Shown: positions 17,906 through 27,904, numbered from the stretch's first letter. The stretch: 64,000 bases of DNA from an uncultured Gammaproteobacteria bacterium (GCA_913061315.1 CAJXUC010000001.1:1-64000), one strand, 5' to 3'. Translations and numbers: made by a program. Notes: generated by a model from the letters alone, not told the origin.

Positions 17906-19417
17906 GTGCGTAATGAAATGACAAATATCATTCTGACAACAATGAATGCTAGGTACATGCATTCAGCATTTGGATTGCGTTATCTTTATGCCAACCTAGG
18001 TGAACTTCAGCCGCAAGCAGAGATAGTTGAATTCACTATTAGTCAGCGTCCGATGGATATTGTGGAAAAACTGCTGAGTTATGAACCTAAAATCATAGGC
18101 CTCAGTGTTTATATCTGGAATGTGAAAGAACTTAGTGAAGTCATTGCTCTAATTAAACAGATTGCACCCAATGTGAAGATTGTATTGGGTGGACCTGAAG
18201 TCAGCTTTCCAAACGATTTACCACCCCTGGCTGATTTGGCCGACTATATTATCACTGGCCCGGGCGAAAAAAGTTTCACGACTTTATGTTTTCAACTCCT
18301 CATAGGGCAAGCGCCTGAACAAAAATTAGTCATTGGTGATGCGCTCAATCTTGGCGATTTAAACTTGCCTTACGAATACTATAACGATGAGGATATTCGT
18401 AACCGCCTTATCTATGTTGAGGCATCGCGTGGGTGCCCGTTTAAATGTGAGTTCTGTCTTTCATCGCTTGATAAAACGTCGGTCCCTTTTGAGCTTGATG
18501 CCTTTTTAAACGAGATGGATAAGCTGCATATACGAGGCGCACGAAACTTTAAGTTCATTGACCGTACGTTTAATCTAAAGGTCGCCACGAGTGTTGCAAT
18601 TTTAGAATTTTTTCTGGCACGGATGTCTGACGATCTTTATCTTCACTTTGAGGTGATTCCTGATAATTTACCGCAAAAATTAAAAGCAGCGTTGGTTAAG
18701 TTTCCAAAAAACTCATTACAGTTTGAAATTGGTGTGCAGACTTTTGATCCAGTGATTCAACAGCTCATAAGCCGCAAGCAAGATAACCAAAAAACTCACG
18801 ATAACTTACGTTGGCTGCGCCAAAATACAGGCGCACATATCCACGCAGATTTGATTTTTGGTTTACCGGAAGACAATCTCAATAATTTTGCTAAAAGCTT
18901 TGATCAACTCATTGCACTAGAACCGCAAGAGATCCAGCTCGGCATATTAAAACGGTTGCGTGGAGCACCAATTAATCGCCATAGCGACTGGTACCAACTG
19001 CGTTACAACCCTAACCCACCCTATAACATATTAAGCACTCGTGACATCAGCTTTGCAACGATGCAACGGGTTAATCGATTTGCACGATTTTGGGATATGA
19101 TCGGCAATTCGGGTCGATTTAAAGAAACTCTTCCCCTTATTTTAGGTGGTACCCCTTTCCATCGATTTCTAACGCTTAGCGACCACTTATATGAAAAAGC
19201 TGGCAGTACTTGGAAAATATCATTGAAACGTATATTTGAATTGCTCTATCAGGTTTTGGTAGAAAGTTTAGCGGAGGACGCTAATTGGGTTAAGCAATCA
19301 TTGTTAATTGATTATCAGCGTGCTGGGCAAAAATCGGCACTCGACTTGGGTGGGCCATCGTTAGAAATCATACCTAAAAAAGGCAAGGCTAATAAGCGTC
19401 AACAGCAGCATTTATAG
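17906..19417 (+). CDS. B12-binding-domain radical SAM protein (DUF4080-like)
   Basis: About 503 residues. An N-terminal cobalamin-binding Rossmann-like domain (residues ~1-130) has IIGLSVYIWN and VLGGPEVSF. A radical SAM core follows with the cluster motif RGCPFKCEFC near residue 180, and then a DUF4080-type C-terminal part. The starts are ambiguous: TTG at 17894, GTG at 17906 (with GGAA six bases upstream, preferred) and ATG at 17918 (where similarity to the family seems to begin). The substrate of this family is not established. No DXHXXG-type B12-ligand motif is obvious, so cobalamin binding may be base-off or lost. Confidence 0.8.
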   Translation: MRNEMTNIILTTMNARYMHSAFGLRYLYANLGELQPQAEIVEFTISQRPMDIVEKLLSYEPKIIGLSVYIWNVKELSEVIALIKQIAPNVKIVLGGPEVSFPNDLPPLADLADYIITGPGEKSFTTLCFQLLIGQAPEQKLVIGDALNLGDLNLPYEYYNDEDIRNRLIYVEASRGCPFKCEFCLSSLDKTSVPFELDAFLNEMDKLHIRGARNFKFIDRTFNLKVATSVAILEFFLARMSDDLYLHFEVIPDNLPQKLKAALVKFPKNSLQFEIGVQTFDPVIQQLISRKQDNQKTHDNLRWLRQNTGAHIHADLIFGLPEDNLNNFAKSFDQLIALEPQEIQLGILKRLRGAPINRHSDWYQLRYNPNPPYNILSTRDISFATMQRVNRFARFWDMIGNSGRFKETLPLILGGTPFHRFLTLSDHLYEKAGSTWKISLKRIFELLYQVLVESLAEDANWVKQSLLIDYQRAGQKSALDLGGPSLEIIPKKGKANKRQQQHL

Positions 19418-19458
19418 TTGATGGACCAAATTAATGTAAAAAAGAGACGTGTATAATA

Positions 19459-20535
19459 ATGCCAAACAAAAATCTAGCGTTACCTCCTAAACAAACAAGT
19501 GCAAGCGCATGGATTGGGAATGATTTAGCTAAGCGGTGCAACGAGTGGTTAAAGGACTTAACCCCAGCTGATATCAGTGAATTAGAGCGCGCAGCTGAGC
19601 CACTAGTCACTGAACAATTCAATATTGGCGCAATGACAAAAGCGCAATTTAAACTGCCAAACTTGAGCCAAAAGTTAACTGCATTAAGAGGTGAGCTCAT
19701 TTCTGGTCGTGGTTTTTCGGTACTAAGAGGTTTGCCTGTTGGCAATTATAGCGAGCGTGAAGCAGCGACAATTTTTTATGGCGTAGGTACTCACCTCGGT
19801 CTAGCGCGATCGCAAAACGCGGCAGGGCATGTTTTAGGGCATGTTCGTAATTTAGGTACTTCTAGTAATGACCCTAATGTGCGTATTTATCAAACAACAG
19901 AGCGCCAAACCTTTCATACAGATTCAACTGATGTGGTTGGTCTGATTTGCCTTCAACCAGCAAAATCGGGTGGTCTGTCTCAGTTGGTTAGCGCTCAAAC
20001 TATTTACAACGAAATGCTTAAAAGTCGACCTGATCTACTCAAACTTTTACTCCAACCGATAGCCACTGACCGCCGTGGTGAGGTGCCTGATGGTATGTTG
20101 CCCTACCTAATGATTCCAGTCTTTAGCTGGTTTAAAAATTATTTGACCCCTTTTTATCAACGTCAATACATCGACTCAGCCCAAAGATTTGACGAGGCGC
20201 CTCGCCTCACTGAAAACAATTTGGAAGCCTTAAATTATTTTGACAATTTAGCAAACCAACCAGACTTGAATCTGCCGATGCAGTTGGAAACGGGCGATAT
20301 GCAATTTGTTTACAACCATGCACTATTACATGACAGAACTACATTTGTTGACTGGCCTGAATTTGAAAATAAGCGACACTTGCTTCGACTATGGCTTTCT
20401 ATACCAGGTGATCGACCGTTACCAGTCGAGTTTGCGACACGATTTGGGTCTGTCGAAGTAGGCAATCGGGGCGGTATCGTGGTGCCTGGTAGCCAGTTTT
20501 GTGTGCCGTGGACAAGAGACTTAGCCAAAGCCTAA
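19459..20535 (+). CDS. TauD/TfdA-like Fe(II)/2-oxoglutarate oxygenase
   Basis: A 358-residue protein of the TauD/TfdA dioxygenase superfamily. The facial triad can be read: HTDSTD near residue 153 for the His-X-Asp pair and NHALLHDRT near residues 291-299 for the distal His. The 2-oxoglutarate-binding Arg is in RHLLRLWLS near residue 313. The N-terminal ~90 residues form the usual additional region. These enzymes hydroxylate small substrates such as sulfonates, amines or carnitine precursors; this one resembles the large group of uncharacterised members rather than TauD itself. It starts 41 bp after the radical SAM gene and may be cotranscribed with it. Confidence 0.82.
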   Translation: MPNKNLALPPKQTSASAWIGNDLAKRCNEWLKDLTPADISELERAAEPLVTEQFNIGAMTKAQFKLPNLSQKLTALRGELISGRGFSVLRGLPVGNYSEREAATIFYGVGTHLGLARSQNAAGHVLGHVRNLGTSSNDPNVRIYQTTERQTFHTDSTDVVGLICLQPAKSGGLSQLVSAQTIYNEMLKSRPDLLKLLLQPIATDRRGEVPDGMLPYLMIPVFSWFKNYLTPFYQRQYIDSAQRFDEAPRLTENNLEALNYFDNLANQPDLNLPMQLETGDMQFVYNHALLHDRTTFVDWPEFENKRHLLRLWLSIPGDRPLPVEFATRFGSVEVGNRGGIVVPGSQFCVPWTRDLAKA

Positions 20536-20555
20536 CTGTGCTTGAAGTATAATGA

Positions 20556-20672
20556 ATGGCCATTTTATCTCTTAAAAAAACGATCACGTCCGCTAGGCAT
20601 TTCAGTGCAATGGAGGGGGAAAGTCGTGCACTTGAATATTTTAAAGCCATTGCATTCTATTTAGATAGATAA
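20556..20672 (+). CDS. Possible 38-residue small protein
   Basis: A short frame starts 20 bp after the TauD-like gene. It has a balanced, amphipathic composition (MAILSLKKTITSARHFSAME, then a helical ESRALEYFKAIAFYLDR tail). Its stop overlaps the end of the convergent fumarylacetoacetase-family gene by 12 bp. There is no strong Shine-Dalgarno sequence. It could be a real microprotein, a degraded gene end or chance; I know no family for it. Confidence 0.3.
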   Translation: MAILSLKKTITSARHFSAMEGESRALEYFKAIAFYLDR

Positions 20673-21515
20673 ACCTATCGTGTTTGATATTGTTCCAACA
20701 CCCGAAACTGATATGGATAGAACATCTTCTTTCTGCAAATAGCGTTTTGGTGTTCTGCTGCCACCGGTTCCATCTGGCGATCCTGTTGCGATGACGTCAC
20801 CTGGGTGAAGGCTGAAAAGGGAGGAGGCGTAGGCTATTTGTTGTGCCACATTAAAAATCATTTCTCGACCAAATGCAGATTGTACGGTTTCGCCATTCAA
20901 GTTAACAGTTAACGCCATTTCCTCAACGGGTGGGAGTGATTCTGTGGTTGTGATCCACGGCCCCCAGGAACCAGAGTTGGCAAAGTTTTTGCCTGCATAA
21001 ATTGAATGCTTTTGCCATTCACGCACAGAGCCATCGTTGAAAATTGAATATCCTAAGACGTGATTTAATGCATCTTCTGTCGATAGGTGTCGCGCTAATT
21101 TACCAATGACAACAGCGATTTCGCCCTCATAGTCAAAGCTATTAGCGGGTTCACCTTTTGGAATTTCAAGCGAGGCGCGATGACCCAAAAGTGTATCTCG
21201 TTCTTTGCCAAACAAAATAATATTGTCTGGATTTGGGGGTGCAACGCCATCAACAGGATATGGCTTAATATAATTTAAGCCGACACAGATTATTTTTCGC
21301 GGATTTGGGATAGGAGGTAAAAACGTAATGTCGTCAAGCAAAACAGGAGCGCTCAAATGACTGGGATCTTTCAACAGATCGAGAGCACTGTCGTCTAATA
21401 GGTCTCGTAAGTTTTTATACTTAGTGAGAAGGGCCTTACTGACGGGCAAAACACAATCGTGATCAAAGACGCCATAGAGGGACTGCTCTTGAAAAATAAA
21501 TGACCCAATATTCAT
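20661..21515 (-). CDS. Fumarylacetoacetate hydrolase-family protein
   Basis: A 284-residue FAH-superfamily protein. The metal-binding and catalytic region is evident: ICVGLNYIKPY near residue 76, then FDYEGEIAVVIGKLAR near residue 129 with the acidic metal ligands, GYSIFNDGSVREWQ, and GDVIATGSPDGTGGSRTP near residue 240. Members cleave C-C bonds or decarboxylate/hydrate keto acids (acylpyruvases, ureidoglycolate lyase-like and similar). It overlaps the ketopantoate-reductase-like gene by 4 bp (ATGA), so the two probably act in one catabolic route. The substrate is not decidable. Confidence 0.88.
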   Translation of the reverse strand: MNIGSFIFQEQSLYGVFDHDCVLPVSKALLTKYKNLRDLLDDSALDLLKDPSHLSAPVLLDDITFLPPIPNPRKIICVGLNYIKPYPVDGVAPPNPDNIILFGKERDTLLGHRASLEIPKGEPANSFDYEGEIAVVIGKLARHLSTEDALNHVLGYSIFNDGSVREWQKHSIYAGKNFANSGSWGPWITTTESLPPVEEMALTVNLNGETVQSAFGREMIFNVAQQIAYASSLFSLHPGDVIATGSPDGTGGSRTPKRYLQKEDVLSISVSGVGTISNTIGLSI

Positions 21516-22447
21516 AAAATAGTACCTTTAAAAGCTGCCTCACGTTGACGCAAAATAGCAGTCAGCATGTCGTTATAGGGCGTGGCAATATGCAGTTCTC
21601 GGCCCATGGCGGGAACAATTCCGTTTATTGCGTCCAGTTCAGATGGCCGGCTTGCCATGTGGTCTAAAAGCATTGAAGGGCGAGCATTTGGCATGTTTGC
21701 ACCAAACGAAGATACATAAGATTTAGGGTCATCAAAGGATAACGGAACATCTTTGGCCTTTGCAATGGCATAAGCTTCTGACATCGCACCAAGGGCAATT
21801 GCCCAATGATCAGGGTGCGCCATTAGTTCACCAACCGTCGCATTAAAAATAGTGCAGGGTGCACTGAAAGTAACATTACAGAGAAATTTCTCCCAGATTA
21901 GTTGGGTGATATTTTCAAATGCTTTTGCATTGAATCCGGCCTGCTGCCAAATTTTTTCAACCTCTAACAATCGGTTAGTGAGGCCACCTTTGACTTCACC
22001 TATTCGGATTAGCTTCATGCTATTGTGATGTGCATGGCCAGGGCCCTTCATCGAAGCGCCAAAACCGTCAGCCACACCCAGAAGGATATTATTAGATGAA
22101 ATGTGTTTGGCAATACGCTCGTCCGCGCCCAATCCGTTTTGAATAGTAAGAATAAGGGCATCAGACCCAATAATGGGCGCAGCCGCTTGTGAAGCAGGTC
22201 CAACACCTGAGGCTTTGGTTGCAATCAAGCACAGGCCACAATGGCCTACATCAGCAATGTTTGTGGTGGCGCGAACAGAGGTTACAGTTCTATCTCCACT
22301 TGCACCTTCGACACGCAGGCCATACTTATTAATGGCGTTGACATGATCAGCCCAAGTATCGACAGCCCAAACTTCATGGCCGGCATCTGCAAGCAAAGCT
22401 GCATAGATTGATCCCATAGCACCTACCCCAATTACAACAATCTTCAT
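21512..22447 (-). CDS. Ketopantoate reductase (PanE/ApbA)-family dehydrogenase
   Basis: A 311-residue NAD(P)-dependent 2-dehydropantoate reductase-family protein. The N-terminal nucleotide motif is IGVGAMGSIYAALLADAGH (residues 6-24). ALILTIQNGLGADE near residue 100 carries the conserved Asn of the family, and KFLCNVTFSAPCTIF near residue 187 contains the catalytic Lys region. The C-terminal helical domain is present. Being the first gene of a pair with an FAH-family hydrolase suggests a catabolic 2-hydroxy/2-keto acid dehydrogenase rather than pantothenate synthesis. Confidence 0.85.
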   Translation of the reverse strand: MKIVVIGVGAMGSIYAALLADAGHEVWAVDTWADHVNAINKYGLRVEGASGDRTVTSVRATTNIADVGHCGLCLIATKASGVGPASQAAAPIIGSDALILTIQNGLGADERIAKHISSNNILLGVADGFGASMKGPGHAHHNSMKLIRIGEVKGGLTNRLLEVEKIWQQAGFNAKAFENITQLIWEKFLCNVTFSAPCTIFNATVGELMAHPDHWAIALGAMSEAYAIAKAKDVPLSFDDPKSYVSSFGANMPNARPSMLLDHMASRPSELDAINGIVPAMGRELHIATPYNDMLTAILRQREAAFKGTIL

Positions 22448-22910
22448 AGGGTTTGCACCTGTATTGCAATCAGGCAGGTATCAATATTTGGTATAAGGTA
22501 TTGCTTAACGGTCATAGAAGTATGTGATGCAAAATAATTCACCAATTTGTCTGCGGTTGTTTTTTGTTGACGTGTCTATCGCTATTGCCATTGTTGTAGG
22601 TTTTGAAAAGAACAACTGTTGAAAGCGCACTATTACAAACTCTAATAGGTGCAGAGGTGTCAAAAAGGTAACCAAAATATACAAAAAAGAAGTATAAAAT
22701 GTCTGCCCATTAATATCAATTTTCAGGACATAACATCCTATTATTAATATAAATAAAAATGTTGTATGTGTTGACTTTAAACTGTTCGGATTAAATCGTC
22801 TTTTAGAAGTACGACATTTAACGACTATCAGTATATAAAGGCGAGGTAAACCTATTTCATGACTGATTTAGTTTAATTAAATGACGCTGTGATTATGGGT
22901 GGTGCAATAT
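22448..22910. other. AT-rich intergenic region, no gene seen
   Basis: About 460 bp between two leftward genes. I see no frame with coding character, no RNA gene and no strong inverted repeat. It should contain the promoter of the reductase/FAH pair near 22450-22520, but no clear elements can be assigned. Confidence 0.5.
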
Positions 22911-23651
22911 TTAGCATTGCTCACTGGTTAAATTTTTATTGAGTCTTTTACCGTGTTTGAACCCTTTCCAGTAGGCAGTTTTGACTTCTTCCTGATATTC
23001 CTTTGGGGCGGTTTCGATAAAATTATTGTAATCACGGTTAAATACCTTGTCGCCAGAGCAAGCCTTATGCTTATACGCGAGTTGGCCGGTCAGTTCAGCA
23101 ACACGAAGGTGACTTAGTTTAGGATCTTCTGGTGGCTTCTCGACCTTGGCGACCCTTTTATTCTTAGTCTTTAACTTATCATCTTCAATAACATTGATTT
23201 CATCGACGACTTCAACAAGTTTTCGGGATTGCGTCAGACGCTTACATTCATCTTTTGACAATAGGATTGCATCCTTTGCACTTTTATCAAAGCCCTCCTG
23301 AAAAGCACTGCGCATTTTATCTTTGGCCTCTTCCGGCACCAGAGCTACCCGCTGATGAAACTCAGCAAGCACGGCTACCTCATCACATTGCAGGCGAGAA
23401 TAACTGAGCGAGCCAAGCGTTCGGGACAAACTAACAATGGTACTACTGGCAGCTACTTTGGTGGCAGCTCCAGTTTCTGCGAAATCGGCAGTTGCATCGA
23501 CTGACTTATTGACTTCAATTATCGCTTTATCAATTATAACCATAATTGAGTTCAATCCTTGATCGAGCAGTTCTGCGCGACTGACAAATGATGAAATTAA
23601 GCCGCAACAAGTGCAAAGTATAATTAATAAAATTTTATTGTTCGTCATCAA
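22911..23651 (-). CDS. Secreted protein with two copies of a Cys-flanked repeat
   Basis: A 246-residue protein of unknown function. The N-terminus is a hydrophobic signal sequence (ILLIILCTCCGLISSF) likely cleaved near residue 26. The remainder holds two related ~50-residue units: Cys89 to Cys136 with VPEEAKDKMRSAFQEGF, and Cys198 to the terminal Cys246 with APKEYQEEVKTAYWKGF. The units have nearly equal Cys spacing (47 and 48), suggesting one disulfide per unit in the periplasm. A charged Lys/Glu-rich linker (residues ~148-178) separates them. I do not recognise the family. It is monocistronic and divergent from ubiC. Confidence 0.65.
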   Translation of the reverse strand: MMTNNKILLIILCTCCGLISSFVSRAELLDQGLNSIMVIIDKAIIEVNKSVDATADFAETGAATKVAASSTIVSLSRTLGSLSYSRLQCDEVAVLAEFHQRVALVPEEAKDKMRSAFQEGFDKSAKDAILLSKDECKRLTQSRKLVEVVDEINVIEDDKLKTKNKRVAKVEKPPEDPKLSHLRVAELTGQLAYKHKACSGDKVFNRDYNNFIETAPKEYQEEVKTAYWKGFKHGKRLNKNLTSEQC

Positions 23652-23791
23652 ATTTCCGTTTCTATGCTGTATTCAGATTAAATCATGCCTAAATGATTAC
23701 ATCCAGCTTCAGCCCAAATAGTTTATTGTAATTTTGCGCTAGGTCAGGTTTTCGAGGATAATAGATAGAACTTTTATGTGACACCGCTTCT

Positions 23792-24361
23792 TTGAAACAC
23801 CCACACGCTTCCCGATGGTTCGATCATACTCATTTATCAGCTAGGAACCTCGATCCTAAAGTTGTCTCGTGGTTAAATGATCAGGGTTCGTTAACCAAAC
23901 GACTAATGGACTACTGCCCGGGACAATTTTCTGTTCGGGTGCTCAGTCAGCAGTGGATCAGGCCGCAGACTGAAGAAGCCAAATTGTTAGCCGTGCCACG
24001 TCACCAACAGGCCTTATTAAGGCAAGTGCAGTTGTTATGTAGAAACACAGTCTGTGTTTATGCACGATCAATTATTCCGCTGGCGACACTAAACGGTAAG
24101 CATCAGCGCCTAAAACGACTCGCGAACAAACCTTTAGGTGGATATTTGTTCGCTCAGCCTAATTTAAAACGGAGTAATCAGCAGATTGCACGTATCATTA
24201 GGAAAGACCCACTATTCGAAATCGCTCTGCCAAATGCGAAGCAGAGCTGTGATCAGCTATGGGGCAGACGATCGTTGTTTTCGATGGACAAAAAATCATT
24301 ATTGGTTAGCGAGTTTTTTTTGCCAGCCTTGTTTGAAAAAAGTTTGAAGCCAAAAACTTAG
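23792..24361 (+). CDS. ubiC: Chorismate pyruvate-lyase UbiC
   Basis: A 189-residue protein that removes pyruvate from chorismate to give 4-hydroxybenzoate, the ubiquinone ring precursor. Family text is visible: the WLNDQGSLTKRL segment near residue 28, VRVLSQQW near 48, the VYARSIIPL region near residue 90 and PLGGYLFAQP near 113. No ATG lies at the right place; the frame opens with TTG at 23792 (MKHPHASRW), which I accept because similarity begins there. No ubiA follows. Confidence 0.85.
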   Translation: MKHPHASRWFDHTHLSARNLDPKVVSWLNDQGSLTKRLMDYCPGQFSVRVLSQQWIRPQTEEAKLLAVPRHQQALLRQVQLLCRNTVCVYARSIIPLATLNGKHQRLKRLANKPLGGYLFAQPNLKRSNQQIARIIRKDPLFEIALPNAKQSCDQLWGRRSLFSMDKKSLLVSEFFLPALFEKSLKPKT

Positions 24362-24398
24362 TAACGAAATAGTTTGAACCAATATAAATTGAGAAAAC

Positions 24399-25718
24399 AT
24401 GAACACACCACATAAAATTGGCTTTGTTAGCCTTGGCTGCCCAAAAGCAACGGTTGATTCAGAGCAAGTCATCACTCAGCTTAAAGCTGAGGGTTATGAA
24501 ATTGTTCCAAGCTACGATGAAGCTGATATGGTCATTGTCAATACCTGTGGGTTTATTGACTCTGCGGTAGAAGAGTCGCTTGATACCATAGGCGAAGCTT
24601 TGCAAGAAAACGGTAAGGTCGTTGTCACTGGCTGTCTTGGCGCACGATCAGAAATGATCAAAGAAAAATTCCCATCTCTTCTTGCGGTCACTGGCCCACA
24701 TGCAAAAGACGAAGTAATGCAGGCCGTGCATACACATTTCCCTGCACCACATGATCCATTTTTTGATTTAGTCCCTAAACAAGGGGTTAAACTCACACCA
24801 AGACATTATGCTTATTTGAAGATTTCAGAAGGCTGCAATCATCGTTGTAGCTTTTGTATCATTCCGTCATTCAGAGGCGATCTTGTCAGCCGCCCCATTG
24901 ACAAGGTAATGCAGGAAGCAGTCCATTTGGCCAATGCTGGCGTAAAGGAAATACTGGTTATCTCACAGGACACCAGCGCCTATGGTGTCGATGTTAAATA
25001 TGCGACCCAGTTCTGGGAAGGGCAACCGCTTAAAACTAAATTTCTTGACCTTGCAAAAGCGCTCGGTCAATTAGGTGTTTGGGTGCGAATGCACTACGTT
25101 TATCCTTATCCTCATGTTGATGATGTCATACCATTAATGGCAAAAGGAATAATACTGCCGTATCTCGACATTCCGTTTCAACATGCCAGTCCCAAAATAT
25201 TAAAGCTAATGAAGCGGCCAGGCAATCGTGAACGCGTTCTCGAAAGGATTCATGCCTGGCGTGAAGTTTGCCCTGAACTTGTCATCCGAAGTACTTTCAT
25301 CGTTGGTTTTCCTGGTGAAACTGATGACGATTTCCAGCAGCTATTAGATTTCATTGCGGAGGCACAACTCGATCGAGTAGGTTGTTTTATGTACAGCCCA
25401 GTTGAAGGTGCGGCGGCAAATGAATTACCTGATCAAGTGGCAGACGGTATCAAACAAGAACGCTACGATATTTTTATGCAGGCGCAACAGGTTATTAGTA
25501 CTGCTAAATTACAGCAGCGCATAGGTCAAACTATGAAAGTGCTAGTCGAAGAGCAGACGGACGAGGGCTATGTAGCTCGATCCTATGCCGACGCCCCAGA
25601 AATAGATGGGCTAGTTTATATCGAGACTGACCAGGCATTAGCTCTAGGTGAATTTCATCAAGTCGAGGTTGTTGATACAGACGAGTATGATTGCTATGCG
25701 ATATTGTGTTCTGGGTGA
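24399..25718 (+). CDS. rimO: Ribosomal protein S12 methylthiotransferase RimO
   Basis: A 439-residue radical SAM methylthiotransferase acting on Asp of ribosomal protein S12. The N-terminal UPF0004 domain begins [13 protein letters not shown] with its three cluster cysteines (third in VVTGCLGAR). The radical SAM motif [17 protein letters not shown] lies near residues 146-162, and the C-terminal TRAM domain covers the last ~65 residues. The [10 protein letters not shown] text is characteristic of RimO rather than MiaB. It is 37 bp downstream of ubiC. Confidence 0.96.
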   Translation: MNTPHKIGFVSLGCPKATVDSEQVITQLKAEGYEIVPSYDEADMVIVNTCGFIDSAVEESLDTIGEALQENGKVVVTGCLGARSEMIKEKFPSLLAVTGPHAKDEVMQAVHTHFPAPHDPFFDLVPKQGVKLTPRHYAYLKISEGCNHRCSFCIIPSFRGDLVSRPIDKVMQEAVHLANAGVKEILVISQDTSAYGVDVKYATQFWEGQPLKTKFLDLAKALGQLGVWVRMHYVYPYPHVDDVIPLMAKGIILPYLDIPFQHASPKILKLMKRPGNRERVLERIHAWREVCPELVIRSTFIVGFPGETDDDFQQLLDFIAEAQLDRVGCFMYSPVEGAAANELPDQVADGIKQERYDIFMQAQQVISTAKLQQRIGQTMKVLVEEQTDEGYVARSYADAPEIDGLVYIETDQALALGEFHQVEVVDTDEYDCYAILCSG

Positions 25719-25810
25719 GATGAATACCCTGGTTGATATGAGAACTTGACTTTAATAACGCCCTGAAATTTGAAGCATCAGGGTTAACGCCTACTTTTGT
25801 TTAATACAGG

Positions 25811-27904
25811 CTAGCCAACTTCGGTATAACCCTGTTTATAACCCACCCAATTTTCCAGCAGCATTTCAGATGCTTTTGTGTTGTCAGTGTCCAGCATTAA
25901 CTGCGCTAACTCATCGACGGTGTCGAACCAACGTTGATCCTGTAATAAGTCTGCAATCTTAAAACTGGCTTCGCCTGTTTGGCGGGTACCAAGTACTTCT
26001 CCTGCGCCACGAAGTTCTAGATCTTTTTCTGCAATAATAAATCCATCTTGATAGCGGCGAATAATTTCGAGGCGATTAAGTACCTGCACGGATAACCCTT
26101 GTTTGACAAGTAGGATACAAAAGCTTTCGCGTCCACCACGACCAACCCGCCCTCTTAACTGATGAATTTGTGACAGGCCTAATCTTTCGGGATTTTCAAT
26201 AATCATGATGCTGGCATTTGGGACATCGACACCGACCTCAATGACCGTGGTGGCAACTAGTATTTTGGTTTCACCATTTTTAAAAGTGTTTATGATCGCT
26301 TCTTTTTCAGCTGATTTCATTCGGCCATGGACAAGTGCGACTGGCAGCTCTGGCAATTGCGCCTGCAAGCTTAAAAATGTGGTTTCGGCCGCTTCACATT
26401 GCATCACTTCAGACTCGTCAATCAGGGTGCAAACCCAATACACTTGACCACCTTCAAGACAGGATGCTGCCACTCGATGGATCAGGCTGTCTCGCTTGGT
26501 TTCTGGAATAATCGATGTTGTAACGGGTTTTCGACCAGGAGGTAATTCATCGATTTGTGAGTAATCAAGGTCAGCATAAATCGACATGGCCAACGTGCGT
26601 GGGATTGGTGTGGCGGTCATAATCAGTTGGTGTGGCATTTGTTGATTGGTCGTTTTCTTCTGAAGAGCGAGTCTTTGATCAACGCCAAAACGATGTTGTT
26701 CATCGATAACGATAAAGCCAAGGTTATTAAAAACCACTGATTCCTGAAACAGGGCGTGTGTGCCGACAACCATATGTGTTTCACGTGAGGCAATTAGCGA
26801 TAATTTTTGATTGCGCTTTTTACCCTTATCGGCACCCATTAAACAAACTACTTTAAGGCCTAATGGCGTAAACCAGGCCTTTAAGTTTTGATAGTGCTGC
26901 TCGACCAGTATTTCAGTTGGGGCCATCATTGCGGCTTGGAAACCAGACTCAATGACTGGCAGGCAAGCCAATGCAGCGACAACAGTTTTTCCAGAACCAA
27001 CATCGCCTTGTAGCAAACGCATCATTGGTTGAGACCGACCAAAATCTTGCATCAGTTCAGCCATGACTCGCTGTTGAGCCATTGTGAGTTCGAACGGTAG
27101 ATTTTTAATAAACTTTTCATGAAGTGTTCCATTGGTTTTAATCGATGGGTTATTCATTTTTTGGACCGAAATTCGTTTTTCGAGCAATGCCAGCCGATGC
27201 GCAGTTAGCTCTTCCACAATGAATCGATATTGGGCTGGATGTCTGCGATTGGCAATTAATTCAGTATCAATTTGCTGCTGAGGACTATGGAGACTGAGCA
27301 TGGCTGATTTAAAATCAGGGAAATTATTTTGTAATAGCCACGTCTTGGGCAGAGTTTCTGGCATATCATTTTGATCCAGCTGAACGATGACCTGACGAAT
27401 AATTTTGGTGATTGATAGTTGGTGTAGTCCGTCGGTAGTTGGATATACCGGTGTCAAATTTTGCTCTAACGGAGGTGAGTTTTGAGGGTCTAATATCTCA
27501 AATTCAGGGTGGATCATTTCAAATTCACCCTGAGCAATACGAACGTCACCAAATAAACGAAGCTTGTTGCCTTTCTGTAACTGTTGCTGTTGGGCGCTAC
27601 TAAAAAAAAACAAACGTATGGTAAGCAAACCACTAGGATCTTCCAGCTTGGCAACCAGCATTCGTTTTGAGGGCCCTTGGCGTCGAAAGTTAATGGCTAC
27701 CTGTAATACCTCGGCTTCAATTAACTGTTTGCGTCCAGGCTGTAACCCACCAATGGGAGTAACTCGGGTTCGATCTTCATAACGCAACGGCAGGTGGAAC
27801 AGCAGGTCGCGTTGGCTCTCCAGGCCTAGTTTTTTAAGCTTCTCGGTAACCTTTGGCCCAACACCTTTAAGAAAGCGCACACCTTGAACTGACCAGTGTC
27901 CCAT
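25811..27904 (-). CDS. recG: ATP-dependent DNA helicase RecG
   Basis: A 697-residue branched-DNA helicase, normal length. The N-terminal wedge/OB domain precedes the helicase core. Walker A is LLQGDVGSGKT near residue 300, motif II is DEQHRFG near 400 and motif III is TATPIPRTLAM. VATTVIEVGVDVPNAS and QLRGRVGRGG are in the second RecA-like domain, and RecG C-terminal text GEVLGTRQTG follows. It remodels stalled replication forks. It belongs to the spoT-ridA-recG group seen in many gammaproteobacteria and is transcribed leftward. Confidence 0.97.
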   Translation of the reverse strand: MGHWSVQGVRFLKGVGPKVTEKLKKLGLESQRDLLFHLPLRYEDRTRVTPIGGLQPGRKQLIEAEVLQVAINFRRQGPSKRMLVAKLEDPSGLLTIRLFFFSSAQQQQLQKGNKLRLFGDVRIAQGEFEMIHPEFEILDPQNSPPLEQNLTPVYPTTDGLHQLSITKIIRQVIVQLDQNDMPETLPKTWLLQNNFPDFKSAMLSLHSPQQQIDTELIANRRHPAQYRFIVEELTAHRLALLEKRISVQKMNNPSIKTNGTLHEKFIKNLPFELTMAQQRVMAELMQDFGRSQPMMRLLQGDVGSGKTVVAALACLPVIESGFQAAMMAPTEILVEQHYQNLKAWFTPLGLKVVCLMGADKGKKRNQKLSLIASRETHMVVGTHALFQESVVFNNLGFIVIDEQHRFGVDQRLALQKKTTNQQMPHQLIMTATPIPRTLAMSIYADLDYSQIDELPPGRKPVTTSIIPETKRDSLIHRVAASCLEGGQVYWVCTLIDESEVMQCEAAETTFLSLQAQLPELPVALVHGRMKSAEKEAIINTFKNGETKILVATTVIEVGVDVPNASIMIIENPERLGLSQIHQLRGRVGRGGRESFCILLVKQGLSVQVLNRLEIIRRYQDGFIIAEKDLELRGAGEVLGTRQTGEASFKIADLLQDQRWFDTVDELAQLMLDTDNTKASEMLLENWVGYKQGYTEVG

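Noticed and set aside
25761..25783. Inverted repeat CCCTGA/TCAGGG between rimO and recG as a bidirectional terminator
   Set aside because: Only a 6-bp stem with an 11-base loop and no T-run on either side; too weak to call.
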